NCBI RefSeq assembly: GCF_000373565.1
Contig: NZ_KB891799.1
Coordinates: 62,001-126,000 of the forward strand
Length of the DNA: 64,000 nucleotides
Origin: Streptomyces sp. HmicA12
GTDB taxonomy: Bacteria > Actinomycetota > Actinomycetes > Streptomycetales > Streptomycetaceae
Reading direction: 5' to 3'
Within the stretch, counting starts at the first letter, position 1. Every line of letters starts with the position of its first letter. The translations under genes and the position numbers were made by a program. Of the stretch, positions 8,562 to 17,750 are shown piece after piece. Below the pieces are notes generated by a model, which was not told where the DNA came from, did not search any database, and saw nothing but the letters and a program-made list of their open reading frames with translations.

Positions 8562-9396
8562 GGGACCTCGCCGTCCACAGCTCGGGGAATACGTTGTTGC
8601 GGGCGCGCTTCTCCAGCCACGCCACCCCGGCGGAGCCGCCGGTGCCCGTCTTGGCGCCCATCGCGCGCCGGGTGGCCACCAGGTGGTCGTTGCGCCAGCG
8701 CCACACCAGCTCGGCGACATCGGTCATGGCCTCGCCGAGCCGGGCGAGTTCGGCGCTCTCGTCGCCCGCGTACAGCGCGGTCCAGACGGCCTCCACCTCC
8801 GGCGCCGGCTCGTAGCGCCGGGACACGTCACGGTCGAGGACGGAGCGCGGCACGTCGTGGCCGCGCCGGGCGAGCAGCCGCAGCACCTCGTCGTACAGGC
8901 TCGGCTCCTGCAGCGCCTTCTCCAGCTCGGCGTGGACGCGCGGGGCGCCGCGGTGCGGCACCAGCATCGACGCCGACTTCTCGCCGAGCAGGAACTCCAT
9001 GCGCCGGTACATCGCCGACTGGAAGCCGGAGCCCTCGCCGAGCGCGGCCCGGTAGGAGTTGAACTGGCCGGGAGTGAGCTGCGCGAGGGGCCGCCAGGAG
9101 GCGTTCAGCGCCTCCAGCTCGCGCACGGACCGCTTGAGCGCGGCCACCGCGGTCGGGACGTCGTCGGCGGCGAGAGCCCGGGTCGCGGTCTCCCACTCGT
9201 GCACGATGACGGTGAACCACAACTCCATGACCTGGGTCGTCACCAGGAAGACCATCTCGCCGGGGTCGTCCGAGCGAAGGTGCTGGAGGTGGGTGAGGAC
9301 ATCCGCCTGGACGTAGTCCTCGTAGGGCGTGGTGCCCGCGAAGTCGAGATGCGGTGCAGCGGACGCTGCCGCCTCGTGATCCGCGTCGTGGGACAT
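8554..9396 (-). CDS. kynA: Tryptophan 2,3-dioxygenase
   Basis: Haem enzyme of 280 residues that opens the indole ring of tryptophan to N-formylkynurenine. Diagnostic segments are TPYEDYVQADVLTHLQ, QVMELWFTVIVHEWE and the haem-ligand/substrate region WRWRNDHLVATRRAMG followed by KTGTGGSAG, which binds the carboxylate of tryptophan. The start ATG at 9396 is preceded by AGGAGA at 6 bp; the open frame upstream to 9474 is unrelated. It is the first gene of the kynA-kynU pair. The pathway can feed anthranilate to secondary metabolism or simply degrade tryptophan; the sequence does not decide which. Confidence 0.96.
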   Translation of the reverse strand: MSHDADHEAAASAAPHLDFAGTTPYEDYVQADVLTHLQHLRSDDPGEMVFLVTTQVMELWFTVIVHEWETATRALAADDVPTAVAALKRSVRELEALNASWRPLAQLTPGQFNSYRAALGEGSGFQSAMYRRMEFLLGEKSASMLVPHRGAPRVHAELEKALQEPSLYDEVLRLLARRGHDVPRSVLDRDVSRRYEPAPEVEAVWTALYAGDESAELARLGEAMTDVAELVWRWRNDHLVATRRAMGAKTGTGGSAGVAWLEKRARNNVFPELWTARSHV

Positions 9397-9502
9397 CGCT
9401 GTCTCCTGTTGCGTACTACGGGTAGCGGTCCGCCCTGCCGTTACCGGCACGGGGCCCCGGTCCCCACCTCGCATCCTTCACAATGGTCTCCCCGAACGGC
9501 AA

Positions 9503-9526
9503 GGCCCGCCTGATCACAGGCGGGCC
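9503..9526 (-). terminator. Stem-loop terminator after the DUF3151 gene
   Basis: Perfect 10-bp inverted repeat GGCCCGCCTG/CAGGCGGGCC with a 4-nt ATCA loop, 18 bp downstream of the DUF3151 stop on the minus strand. It separates that gene from the kyn pair further downstream. There is no U-tract, as usual in Streptomyces. Confidence 0.75.
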
Positions 9527-9543
9527 CCGGTTCACCGGAGGAA

Positions 9544-9957
9544 CTAGCCGAGCGTCTGCGCGGCCGTCTCCGACGAGTCCTTCAGGAACTGCGAGCAGCG
9601 CTCGAACTCCGCCTGCTCGCCGATGGCGCCGGCGGCCCGGGCCAGGGCGTGCAGGGCGCGCAGGAAGCCGCGGTTGGGCTCGTGCTCCCACGGCACCGGG
9701 CCGTGGCCCTTCCAGCCGCTGCGGCGCAGCGAGTCCAGGCCGCGGTGGTAACCGGTGCGGGCGTACGCGTACGACTCGACGACGCTGCCGCGCTCGAACG
9801 CCTCGTCGGCGAGCTGCGCCCAGGCGAGCGAGGAGGTCGGGTACTTCGCCGCGACGTCCGCCGGGGCGGTGCCGTTCGCGAGCAGCTCGCGCGGCTCGGG
9901 GTCGTCGGGCAGGTGGGTCGGGGGCGGTCCCCCGAGCAGGTTCTCGTGAAGGCTCAT
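9544..9957 (-). CDS. DUF3151 domain protein
   Basis: A 137-residue soluble protein matching the actinobacterial DUF3151 family in length and in the conserved run YPTSSLAWAQLADEAFERG, followed by AYARTGYHRGLDSLRRSGW and PWEHEPNRGFLRALHAL. The helical pattern resembles TPR-type packing. Function is unknown. The gene lies 18 bp downstream of the MalY-like enzyme on the same strand, so it may share its transcript, and is followed by a stem-loop terminator. Confidence 0.85.
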   Translation of the reverse strand: MSLHENLLGGPPPTHLPDDPEPRELLANGTAPADVAAKYPTSSLAWAQLADEAFERGSVVESYAYARTGYHRGLDSLRRSGWKGHGPVPWEHEPNRGFLRALHALARAAGAIGEQAEFERCSQFLKDSSETAAQTLG

Positions 9958-9975
9958 GGTGTCCAGTGTGCCGGG

Positions 9976-11172
9976 TCAGCCGGCGGCCCGGTCCGCCACC
10001 TTCCGGACAGCCCTGACCAGGGCGTCCGCACCGGTCTCCGCCTTGGAGCGCGGACAGCCCAGGTTCAGCCGTACGAAGCCGGGCGCCCCGTACGTCCCGC
10101 CGGGCATGACGGCGACCTTCTCCTCCTCGACGAGGACCCGCTGCAGCTCCGTGTCCTCCCGGATGCCGAGCGGCCGCAGATCGACCCACGCCAGGTACCC
10201 GGCCTCCGGCACCCGCCACCTCAGCTCGGGGAAGGCGGCGTCGAGCCGCTCCTCCAGCATCCGCAGATTGCCGTACGTGTACGCGCGCAGCCCGTCCAGC
10301 CAGTCGCCGCCGTGCCGGTACGCGGCGATGTGCGCGGTCAGCGACAGCACGGCGGGCGAGGCGAGACCCTCGGCGGTGTCCATCCGGCGGACGAACTCGG
10401 CGTGGTCGTCCGGGTCGCCGACGAAGCCGTAACTGCCGCTGAGGGCGGGGAAGTTGAAGGACTTCGTACCGGAGGTGACCAGGGCCCAGCGCAGGCCGGC
10501 CCCGTCGCGCCCGTCGCGCCCGTCGTGACCGCCGTACCGGGACCACGGCAGATGCGTGTGCCCGTCGTGCGTGAGGTCGGCGTGGATCTCGTCGCTGACG
10601 ACGGCGACGTCGTGCGCGCGCGCCAGTTCGGCGATGCGCCGCAGCTCGGTGTCGGTCCACACGTGCCCGGTCGGGTTGTGCGGCGAGCACAGGAACAGGG
10701 CGCGGGAGTCGGGCCGCGCCATCTCCCGCTCCAGGCCCGCCCAGTCGTCGAGGCCGACGGTGCGCAGCTCGCGCCCGAGCCCGGTGACCGCCTTGCGGAG
10801 CCCGTCGTACGTCGGGGCGTGCGCGACGACACCGTCGCCGGGCGCGGTCCACATGCGCAGCAGCTGCGCTATCTGGTTCAGGACGGACGGCGCGTACACC
10901 AGCCGGTCGACGTCGACCTCGGTGGCGTGGCGGTCGCGGAACCAGTCGCGTATCGCCCCGCGGAAGTCGTCGTTGCGCCAGTCCGTGTAGCCGAACACAC
11001 CGTGGGCGATCCGGGACTCAAGAGCGTCGAGGACCTGGGGCGGCGACCTGAAGTCCATGTCGGAGATGGTGAACGGGAGCAGGTCCGCCACCGGGAAGCG
11101 GTCCGTGATGCCGTCCCACTGCACGCACCAGGTGCCGCGCCGGTCCACCGGAGTATCGAAGTCGTACGTCAC
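9976..11172 (-). CDS. MalY/PatB-type PLP-dependent enzyme (cystathionine beta-lyase/aminotransferase)
   Basis: Fold-type I PLP enzyme of 398 residues. FTISDMDFRSPPQV near the N-terminus is the MalY/PatB hallmark. FLCSPHNPTGHVW, VVSDEIHADL and the Schiff-base lysine in VTSGTKSFNFPAL follow. MalY/PatB proteins act as C-S lyases (cystathionine beta-lyase), and some are aminotransferases. The start is taken as GTG at 11172, which has GGAGG at 6 bp; the open frame to 11235 crosses the fbaA terminator. A possible operon continues into the DUF3151 gene. The preferred substrate is not deducible. Confidence 0.88.
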   Translation of the reverse strand: MTYDFDTPVDRRGTWCVQWDGITDRFPVADLLPFTISDMDFRSPPQVLDALESRIAHGVFGYTDWRNDDFRGAIRDWFRDRHATEVDVDRLVYAPSVLNQIAQLLRMWTAPGDGVVAHAPTYDGLRKAVTGLGRELRTVGLDDWAGLEREMARPDSRALFLCSPHNPTGHVWTDTELRRIAELARAHDVAVVSDEIHADLTHDGHTHLPWSRYGGHDGRDGRDGAGLRWALVTSGTKSFNFPALSGSYGFVGDPDDHAEFVRRMDTAEGLASPAVLSLTAHIAAYRHGGDWLDGLRAYTYGNLRMLEERLDAAFPELRWRVPEAGYLAWVDLRPLGIREDTELQRVLVEEEKVAVMPGGTYGAPGFVRLNLGCPRSKAETGADALVRAVRKVADRAAG

Positions 11173-11192
11173 TGAAGGCCTCCAGACATGGC

Positions 11193-11226
11193 ACGGGCCC
11201 GGCCCCCGAAGGGAGACCGGGCCCGT
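11193..11226 (-). terminator. Terminator of fbaA
   Basis: Perfect 10-bp inverted repeat ACGGGCCCGG/CCGGGCCCGT around a 14-nt loop, 16 bp past the fbaA stop on the minus strand and just before the GTG of the MalY-like gene. Confidence 0.75.
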
Positions 11227-11241
11227 ACACGACACGAGCGG

Positions 11242-12273
11242 TTACTTGATGCGCGTACCGGTCGAGCGCAGGTTCTCGCAGGCCTCGACGATGCGGGCGG
11301 TCATGCCGGCCTCGGCCTTCTTGCCCCACACGCGCGGGTCGTACGTCTTCTTGTTGCCGACCTCGCCGTCGACCTTCAGGACGCCGTCGTAGTTCTGGAA
11401 CATGTGGCCCGCGATCGGGCGGGTGAAGGCGTACTGGGTGTCGGTGTCGAGGTTCATCTTCACGACGCCGTTCTCCAGCGCGGTGGTGATCTCCTCGACC
11501 GTGGAGCCCGAGCCGCCGTGGAAGACGAAGTCGAACGGCTTGGAGCCGGCCGGCTTGCCGTACTTCGCGGCGATGCCCTCGTTCAGCTCCTTGAGCAGGT
11601 CGGGGCGCAGGACGACGTTGCCCGGCTTGTACACGCCGTGCACGTTGCCGAAGGACGCGGCCAGCAGGTAGCGGCCCTTCTCGCCCAGGCCGAGGGCCTC
11701 GACGGTGCGCACCGCGTCGTCGACCGTGGTGTAGAGGTTGTCGTTGATCTCGTGCGAGACGCCGTCCTCCTCACCGCCGGTCGGGGTGATCTCGATCTCC
11801 AGGATGATGTTCGCGGCCTTGGCCTTGGCGAGCAGCTCCTGGGCGATCTCCAGGTTGTCGGAGAGGGTCTCGGCCGAGCCGTCCCACATGTGCGACTGGA
11901 ACAGCGGCAGGCCGCCGGCCTCGACGCGCTTGGCGGAGATGTCGAGCAGCGGGCGCACGTACCCGTCCAGCTTGCCCTTGGGGCAGTGGTCGGTGTGCAG
12001 CGCGATCTTGTTGCCGTAGCGCTCGGCGGCGACGTGCGCGAACTCGGCGAGCGCCTGGGCGCCGACGACCATGTCCTTCACGCCCTGACCCGACAGGTAC
12101 TCGGCGCCACCGGTGGAGATCTGGATGATGCCGTCGGACTCGGCCTCGGCGAAGCCCTGCAGCGCCGCGTTCAGGGTCTGCGTCGACGAGACGTTGATGG
12201 CCGGGTAGGCGAACTTCCCCGCCTTGGCCCGGTCGAGCATCTCGTTGTACTGATCCGGGGTTGCGATGGGCAT
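11242..12273 (-). CDS. fbaA: Class II fructose-bisphosphate aldolase
   Basis: Zinc-dependent glycolytic aldolase of 343 residues, interconverting fructose 1,6-bisphosphate with dihydroxyacetone phosphate and glyceraldehyde 3-phosphate. Seen in sequence: zinc-ligand motif ALHTDHCPKG, the EIEITPTGGEEDGV segment, phosphate-binding FHGGSGS and NLDTDTQYAF. This is the long (FbaA-like, type A) form. The start ATG at 12273 follows AGGAG at about 7 bp; the frame upstream to 12342 is not protein-like. It is monocistronic, bounded by its own terminator and by a 160-bp gap from pyrE. Expected to be essential in central carbon metabolism. Confidence 0.97.
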   Translation of the reverse strand: MPIATPDQYNEMLDRAKAGKFAYPAINVSSTQTLNAALQGFAEAESDGIIQISTGGAEYLSGQGVKDMVVGAQALAEFAHVAAERYGNKIALHTDHCPKGKLDGYVRPLLDISAKRVEAGGLPLFQSHMWDGSAETLSDNLEIAQELLAKAKAANIILEIEITPTGGEEDGVSHEINDNLYTTVDDAVRTVEALGLGEKGRYLLAASFGNVHGVYKPGNVVLRPDLLKELNEGIAAKYGKPAGSKPFDFVFHGGSGSTVEEITTALENGVVKMNLDTDTQYAFTRPIAGHMFQNYDGVLKVDGEVGNKKTYDPRVWGKKAEAGMTARIVEACENLRSTGTRIK

Positions 12274-12433
12274 CTGCCGTCTCCTCGTGAAGCGCGATTC
12301 TGCGGGTTTGGGTTGTTGCTGGTGACCCTCACCAAGGAACAAGGGGTGACATCATCGTCGCCCCCATCTTTCCAGACTTGGCCGAATGCTCCAGCCCGGC
12401 GAAAGTCCCGAAGGACCCGGAAGGTCCCGGTTC

Positions 12434-12988
12434 TCAGTCGAGGCCCAGCTCGTCCTTCGAGAAGGCGAAGAGGTACGGCACCCCGGCGCCCTCGGTGATC
12501 TTCTCGGCGGCGCCGGTGGCCCGGTCCACGATGGTGGCGACGCCGACGACCTCGGCCCCGGCCTCGCGCACCGCCTGGACGGCCTCCAGCGGGGAGCCGC
12601 CGGTGGTGGACGTGTCCTCGACGACGAGCACGCGGCGGCCCTTGATGTCCGGGCCCTCCACGCGGCGCTGCATGCCGTGCGCCTTGGCGGCCTTGCGGAC
12701 GACGAACGCGTCGAGGCGCTCACCGCGGGCGGCGGAGGCGTGCAGCATCGCGCCGGCGACGGGGTCGGCGCCCATGGTGAGGCCGCCGACCGCGTCGAAC
12801 TCCAGGTCCTTCGTGAGGTCGAGCAGCACCTGCCCGACCAGCGGCGCGGCCTCGCCGTCGAGGGTGACGCGGCGCAGGTCGACGTAGTAGTCGGCCTCCA
12901 GACCGGAGGAGAGCGTCACCTTGCCGTGCACCACGGCCTTGTCCTTGATCTGCTGGAGCAGCGCGTCGCGCACGTCGTTCGTCGTCAT
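12434..12988 (-). CDS. pyrE: Orotate phosphoribosyltransferase
   Basis: Enzyme of pyrimidine biosynthesis joining orotate and PRPP to make OMP, 184 residues. The PRPP-binding loop VLVVEDTSTTGGS is present near residues 118-130, with the N-terminal GKVTLSSGLEADYYVDLRR typical of PyrE. It lies 10 bp downstream of the aldose epimerase gene on the same strand and may be cotranscribed. In many Streptomyces pyrE sits close to fbaA, as here. No attenuator was identified. Confidence 0.96.
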   Translation of the reverse strand: MTTNDVRDALLQQIKDKAVVHGKVTLSSGLEADYYVDLRRVTLDGEAAPLVGQVLLDLTKDLEFDAVGGLTMGADPVAGAMLHASAARGERLDAFVVRKAAKAHGMQRRVEGPDIKGRRVLVVEDTSTTGGSPLEAVQAVREAGAEVVGVATIVDRATGAAEKITEGAGVPYLFAFSKDELGLD

Positions 12989-12998
12989 GGCTACGAGC

Positions 12999-13787
12999 TT
13001 AAAGGCGCTGCCAGGTCCACGTGGTGCTGGCCTCCAGCGGCTCCACGGGGGTCACGAGGCGCGGCGCGCTGTTGAGCCCGTTCGGCGGGCCGGTCTGCGG
13101 CTCGACGCACACGGCGGCCTCCTGCTCGTCGTAGACGACGACCCACGGCTCACGGCTCTTCACGTTCACCTCGAACGCTCCGGGCCAGGTCAGCGTCACG
13201 TCCACCCCGTCCGGCATGCCGAAGCAGTCGTCCCACGGCTGGGGCTGTACGTCGATGCGCTTGCCGGTGGGCAGGTGGTCCTCGCCGCGCTGCTCCTGCC
13301 AGGCGGCGTCGAACGCGATCCGGACGTCGCTCTCACCGATCCGGCGGTTGAACCAGGGGTGCCAGCCGATCTGCGCCGGGAACGAGTCCCCGTAGGTCTC
13401 GATGCCGATGCTCAGCGTCAGCGAGTCCCCGGTGAGCGCGACGATCTGCGTGACGCGGCCGGAGTAGGGCCACGGCTCGGTGAGGTCGTACGTGAAGACG
13501 GCCTCGGTCTGCGTCGTGCGCGCCGTGGTCCACTCGGCGTCGCGGGCGAAGCCGTGGATGGCGTGCGGCGGGGAGTTCAGCGGCATCTGGTGGACCTGGC
13601 CGCCGTCCCTGAACCGCCCGTCCGCGATCCGGCCGCACCACGGCACCATCGGGAAGCAGCCGTACCGCTCCCCCTGCCGGAGCAGTTCGGTACCGGCGAT
13701 CTTCAGACTGCTGATGCGGCAGCCGTTGCCCGGCGCCACGGTCACTTCCGCGTCGCCCGCGGTCAGCGTCGTTTCCTGTGTCGTCAC
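12999..13787 (-). CDS. Aldose 1-epimerase family protein
   Basis: A 262-residue protein of the galactose mutarotase superfamily. CFPMVPWCGRIADGRF, the catalytic-His segment SPPHAIHGFARDAEW and FPAQIGWHPWFNRR fit the family's active-site histidines. GalM-like proteins interconvert anomers of hexoses; this shorter variant may act on hexose phosphates or other sugars. It is followed 10 bp later by pyrE. Upstream, the CoxG-type gene ends 26 bp away on the same strand. Confidence 0.88.
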   Translation of the reverse strand: MTTQETTLTAGDAEVTVAPGNGCRISSLKIAGTELLRQGERYGCFPMVPWCGRIADGRFRDGGQVHQMPLNSPPHAIHGFARDAEWTTARTTQTEAVFTYDLTEPWPYSGRVTQIVALTGDSLTLSIGIETYGDSFPAQIGWHPWFNRRIGESDVRIAFDAAWQEQRGEDHLPTGKRIDVQPQPWDDCFGMPDGVDVTLTWPGAFEVNVKSREPWVVVYDEQEAAVCVEPQTGPPNGLNSAPRLVTPVEPLEASTTWTWQRL

Positions 13788-13813
13788 GACCCCTGAGCCT
13801 ATGCGGCCGTCCG

Positions 13814-14644
13814 CTATCGCCGCCTGCGCAGGGCCCGGCCGACCACGATCGCCGAGGCGAGGGCGAGGGCCGCGGCGGGTGCGGCCCAGCGCAGGGTGGC
13901 GCTCGCGGTGACGCCGGACGGGGCGGGCACCGGGGCGTAGCGGCCGCGCGGCGGGGCGTGGTCGACCTCCTCCGCGCTGCGGCCGATCATGGTGCGCCGG
14001 GCGTGCGCGGCGGCGGGCTCGCTGGGCAGGTCGAGTTCGTCGTCGTCCGGGTCGAGGTCCACGTCCACCTCCACGTCGGCGTCGTGGTCGTGCTCGCCGA
14101 ACTCCGCCTCGGGGTCCAGGGACGGGGGCGGTACGTCGGTCTCGTACACGGAGACGTGCTCGGGGGCGGGCTCCGCCTCGGGCTCCGGGTCCGGCTCGGT
14201 CTCCGCCTCGGGGTCGGTGCCCGGCTCCTGCCGCGCCGCCACCAGGTTCTCCGCGAAACGGTTCAGCAGGCGCTGTGCCGCCGATTCCACGGCGTCCCGC
14301 GGCAGTTCGGCCACCCGGCCGTCGCCGGACGCGGTGCCGGTGAAGGTGAGGGCCGCGCCGCCGTCCATGGCCGCGACCCTCGCGGACAGCGTGAACTTCA
14401 CGCCGCCGGTGCCGCGGGCCTCGGTGCCGACGCCGGTCACCGCGAACGATCCGTCGGCGGCCCGCGCCACGGTGACGCTGCCGCGGTACGTGATGGTGTG
14501 GCCGCCGATCCGTACCTTCAGGCGGCCGCCGTCGCCGGACGCGTCGCGCTGGAACCCGGGCAGGGCCCGGGCGACCCGAAGGGGATCACTGAGCACCGCC
14601 CTCACGGACTCCGCCGGAACCGGAACGAACACCTCATGCTCCAT
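13814..14644 (-). CDS. SRPBCC/CoxG-family protein with acidic linker and C-terminal membrane anchor
   Basis: A 276-residue protein. The first ~145 residues form a START/SRPBCC fold of the CoxG type (MEHEVFVPVPAESVRAVLSD, LPGFQRDASGDG, then the conserved TFTGTASGDGRVAELPRDAV). A strongly acidic linker rich in D/E follows (about residues 150-225). The end is a single hydrophobic segment with an RRRR stop-transfer (AAALALASAIVVGRALRRRR). CoxG proteins bind lipids or quinones and help place carbon monoxide dehydrogenase at the membrane; no cox genes are visible here, so the ligand is open. The start is the ATG at 14644. Confidence 0.82.
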   Translation of the reverse strand: MEHEVFVPVPAESVRAVLSDPLRVARALPGFQRDASGDGGRLKVRIGGHTITYRGSVTVARAADGSFAVTGVGTEARGTGGVKFTLSARVAAMDGGAALTFTGTASGDGRVAELPRDAVESAAQRLLNRFAENLVAARQEPGTDPEAETEPDPEPEAEPAPEHVSVYETDVPPPSLDPEAEFGEHDHDADVEVDVDLDPDDDELDLPSEPAAAHARRTMIGRSAEEVDHAPPRGRYAPVPAPSGVTASATLRWAAPAAALALASAIVVGRALRRRR

Positions 14645-14736
14645 GCGACCTGAGCCTAACGACTCCGTCGGGAACGTGACCCCCTCTTCGCCGTTGCCGG
14701 TGCGGTTTCCTACCGGGCCGCGGGCCGGCGGGGGCT

Positions 14737-14805
14737 GATCGCGCCCCGCGGCGCATGCCTTCAGGGGCGCGGGGAACTGCGCGACCAGCCACGACGCGAC
14801 CGGCA
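14737..14805. repeat. Dispersed palindromic element, copy B
   Basis: Contains TCGCGCCCCGCGGCG followed by the core GGGGCGCGGGGAACTGCGCG and GACCAGCCACGACGCGACC. The 31-bp core (14762-14792) is repeated at 19123-19153 and 63529-63559. It lies between the spermidine-synthase-like gene end and the CoxG-like gene start. Confidence 0.85.
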
Positions 14806-14836
14806 CCCGACCACGCGCGACACACCCCTACGGCGC

Positions 14837-16363
14837 CTAGTCCCCGTAACGCGGGTGCACCAGCGTCGACGGCCCGTACGACCGTCCCGGCCGCACCACC
14901 CGCACATCCCCCGCGCGGGGAGCCTCCCGGCCGCCGAGGACGAAGCCCGCGTCCCGGTTCCCCCGGTACGCGACCACCCGCAGCCCCGCCGACCGCACCG
15001 TCTCCGCGACGGTCCAGAACCGCCTCGACACCGGCCCCCCGTGCACCACCACCCGCCCACCGGGCCCGAGCACCCGCCCCACGAGCCCGTAGAACTCCTG
15101 CGAGTACAGCTTCGTACTGCTGGTGATGCCGGGATCGGGCAGATCGCAGACCACCACGTCGTACGACCTCCCGGACAGCGCCCCCCGCAGGTACCCGAAC
15201 ACGTCCCCGGTGACGACCCGCACCCGCGGGTCGCTCAGCGCCCGCCCGTTCAGCGCCCTGAGGCCCGGGTCGCTGCGGGCGAGCCGCACCACCTCGGGGT
15301 CGGTCTCGACGACGTCGACCCGCCGCACCCCGCCGAAGCGGAGCACCTCGCGCGCCGCGACCCCGTCACCGCCGCCGAGCACGAGCACCCGCGCCCGCGG
15401 CCCGCCACGCAGGGCCGGGTCGACGAGGTCGGCGCGGTAGCGCGCGGCGTCGCCGGAGCGCACCCGCAGCCTGCCGTCGAGGTAGAGCCCGAGCGGGCGG
15501 CCCCGCTCGCCGCCGGTCAGGACGACCTCCTGCACCTGGCTCTGTACGGCGACCCGCACCGGCGCCCCGAACATGGCGTGCCGCGCGGCCCGCTCGAAGT
15601 CGTCGACGAGGACCCAGGCGGCGGCGAGCACCGCGAGCACCGTCACGTTGGCGACGAGGAGCAGCCAGCGGCCCCGCACGCTCAGGTCCCGCCGGAACAG
15701 GCCGAGGACGAGCGCGCCGCCGGCCACGGCGTTGACCGCGCCGGTCAGCAGCGCCCCGGTCAGCTGGCCGAGCATCGGCAGCAGCAGGAACGGGAAGGCC
15801 AGTCCGCCGACCAGCGCGCCCACGTAGTCCGCGGCGAAGAGGTCGGCCACCGCGCCGCCCGGGTCCTGTCTCCGGATCCGCTGGATGAGCACCATGAGCA
15901 GCGGCACCTCGGCGCCGATCAGCACCCCGATGGCGAGCGAGAAGGCGACCAGCAGATACCTCGGCCCTTCGCTCCACGCCCCGCCCCAGCCGCCGGTCCA
16001 CGCGAACACCGCGTACAGCGCCATCGCGCTGCACCCGCCGACCAGCGCGAGCACCGCCTCGACCATGCCGAAACCGGCGGCGGCGCGGCAGCGCAGACGC
16101 TTGGCGGCGAGCGAGCCGAGGCCCATCGCGAAGACCATGACGGACAGCACGACGGAGGCCTGGGTGACCGAGTCGCCCATCAAGTAGGAGGCGAGCGCGA
16201 CCAGTTCGAGCTCGTAGACCAGTCCGCAGGCCGCGCAGATGAAGACGCCCGCGAGGACCAGGAACCGGCCGGTGCCCGGTTTCACCGGGAGCGGGGCCCG
16301 GCCCGCCGCGCTCGGGGGCCGTGGGGCCCCCGAGCGCGGGGCAGGGGCGTGCGGTTCGATCAC
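14837..16363 (-). CDS. Membrane-fused spermidine synthase-like protein
   Basis: A 508-residue protein in two parts. Residues ~30-250 contain about seven transmembrane helices (opening [19 protein letters not shown]). The C-terminal ~250 residues form a SpeE/Rossmann methyltransferase-like domain with nucleotide-binding [17 protein letters not shown], acidic VVETDPEVV and catalytic-type VVCDLPDPG. Such fusions are common in actinobacteria and are annotated as polyamine aminopropyltransferases, though their true substrates are mostly untested. Translation starts at GTG 16363. It stands alone between a repeat element and the DUF2617 gene. Confidence 0.88.
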   Translation of the reverse strand: MIEPHAPAPRSGAPRPPSAAGRAPLPVKPGTGRFLVLAGVFICAACGLVYELELVALASYLMGDSVTQASVVLSVMVFAMGLGSLAAKRLRCRAAAGFGMVEAVLALVGGCSAMALYAVFAWTGGWGGAWSEGPRYLLVAFSLAIGVLIGAEVPLLMVLIQRIRRQDPGGAVADLFAADYVGALVGGLAFPFLLLPMLGQLTGALLTGAVNAVAGGALVLGLFRRDLSVRGRWLLLVANVTVLAVLAAAWVLVDDFERAARHAMFGAPVRVAVQSQVQEVVLTGGERGRPLGLYLDGRLRVRSGDAARYRADLVDPALRGGPRARVLVLGGGDGVAAREVLRFGGVRRVDVVETDPEVVRLARSDPGLRALNGRALSDPRVRVVTGDVFGYLRGALSGRSYDVVVCDLPDPGITSSTKLYSQEFYGLVGRVLGPGGRVVVHGGPVSRRFWTVAETVRSAGLRVVAYRGNRDAGFVLGGREAPRAGDVRVVRPGRSYGPSTLVHPRYGD

Positions 16364-16443
16364 GCCTGGAACGCTACGTCACCGCTCAACTCCGGCCGGT
16401 CACCCACACGTGTGGAATAGCCACTCCGTGCGCATACATCGCG

Positions 16444-16968
16444 CTAGAGCAGAGCGGCGGCCGGCATCCGCACTCCCACCCGGGTACGGGTGGCGACGAG
16501 TTGACCGTCCTGCGGATAGGCGTGCCAGGTGCGCCAGTGCACCTGGCCCTCGTGCCGCTGGGCGAGCATGGCGGTGAAGGCGTCCGGGCTGCCGGGAAAG
16601 ACGCCCGCGAGGCCGTTCGGATGGTCGGACACCAGGGCGAGCAATTCCTGCGCTCTTCCCGCGAATTGACCTGGCGTCAAGTGTTCGACCCGGGCGGCGA
16701 ATTCGTACTCCCAGTCGCCGAGGCGTTTCGCGACGCCGAGCGGCAGGGGGGTACTGCTGCCGGGGATACAGGCGACGGTCTCGGAACAGCTGCCGCTCTC
16801 CTCCTCCAGGAGTACCTGGTGGGAGGCGCCGAGCAGCCTCAACTGGAGCGACGCGCCGGACAGTTCGAGGTCGAGGGTGGCGAGCGCGGGGAGCGGCTCA
16901 CGGCCCAGGGTCCAGGCGAGGTCGTCCGCACGCGTGTCGGTGTAGGCGGTGTTCAGGGTCGTGAGCAT
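16444..16968 (-). CDS. DUF2617 family protein
   Basis: A 174-residue protein of the actinobacterial DUF2617 family, recognised from its N-terminus MLTTLNTAYTDTRADDLAW, from GASHQVLLEEESGSCSETVAC and from LGDWEYEFAARVEHL. No signal peptide or membrane segment is seen. The function is unknown. It is separated by 80 bp from the spermidine-synthase-like gene on the same strand. Confidence 0.82.
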   Translation of the reverse strand: MLTTLNTAYTDTRADDLAWTLGREPLPALATLDLELSGASLQLRLLGASHQVLLEEESGSCSETVACIPGSSTPLPLGVAKRLGDWEYEFAARVEHLTPGQFAGRAQELLALVSDHPNGLAGVFPGSPDAFTAMLAQRHEGQVHWRTWHAYPQDGQLVATRTRVGVRMPAAALL

Positions 16969-17317
16969 GGGTCGGCTCCGCTAGCACGCAAAGGGAGGTG
17001 GGGCCGGCTGTGTCAAAGGGACCGGCTCGTGCCCACGCGAACGCTGTGAATGCGCCGTACGAGGGCTGAGTTGATGGGTGACAACGGCTCAAAGGGAATC
17101 ATGGGCGGAGATGCCGTCACAGCGTTTTTACCCAACTTGACGGGGTTTCCATCCCCTCGGGCGCAGCACAGCTCAACTGTTCAACTTCCAGGTCCACCGA
17201 ACGCGCCCGACGCACACCTTCCGAGACCGTGACCGCACATGCGTGCGGCCCACGCGGACCGACTGCCCCGTGTCAGTCGCCTCCGCGCGGGCCGCACACC
17301 TCCCCGTGAGTGCGGCG
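16969..17317. other. Intergenic region without a recognised gene
   Basis: 349 bp between the DUF2617 gene and the small Cys/Gly-rich gene. It is less GC-rich than the flanks (for example ACAGCGTTTTTACCCAACTT near 17127) and probably holds the DUF2617 promoter. No ORF, tRNA or strong hairpin was recognised. Confidence 0.5.
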
Positions 17318-17626
17318 TCAGCTGCCGCCGCCGCACCCTCCCCCGCCGCCGCACGACGAGCCGCCCCCGCAGGAGCTGCTCCCGCCGCACGAAGAACCGC
17401 CGCCGCAGGAGTGTCCGTGATGGCCGGACGAACCGGACGAGCACGAGGCGCCGCCGCTCGCGGTTTCGCCTCCGGCCCACCAGCCGCCGCTGTTGCCGCC
17501 GTCCGATCCCCGGGACCGCTTGTTCAACGACGTACGCGACGAACGGCCGCTGCCGCCCCTCTGGGCCAGAGCGATGACGACGGCCACGATCAGAGAGATG
17601 AAGACCACGGTGAAGACTGCTCCCAT
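17318..17626 (-). CDS. Small membrane protein with Cys/Gly/Ser-rich tail
   Basis: A 102-residue protein. An N-terminal transmembrane segment (MGAVFTVVFISLIVAVVIAL) is followed by a basic-polar stretch and a tail in which HGHSCGGGSSCGG-type repeats give eight or more cysteines spaced by Gly/Ser. Such tails could bind metal or form disulfides outside the cell, but no function is established. The start at 17626 has AAGGGGGG upstream. I do not recognise a named family; similar Streptomyces proteins are annotated as hypothetical. It is divergent from the aminotransferase gene. Confidence 0.65.
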   Translation of the reverse strand: MGAVFTVVFISLIVAVVIALAQRGGSGRSSRTSLNKRSRGSDGGNSGGWWAGGETASGGASCSSGSSGHHGHSCGGGSSCGGSSSCGGGSSCGGGGGCGGGS

Positions 17627-17750
17627 CACCGGCCCCCCTTTCCTTTCCCCCGAATCCCCCGAGGGGCGCCCCGAGCGGGCGTGACAGGGGGATGCCCCTG
17701 CGCGTACGCGGTCAAAGCAGAGTTGAGGAACTCCAGAGGTTCGGCGCAGG

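Noticed and set aside
16969..17317. Possible tRNA or small RNA in a relatively AT-rich gap.
   Set aside because: No cloverleaf, CCA-adjacent acceptor stem or clear hairpin could be drawn.
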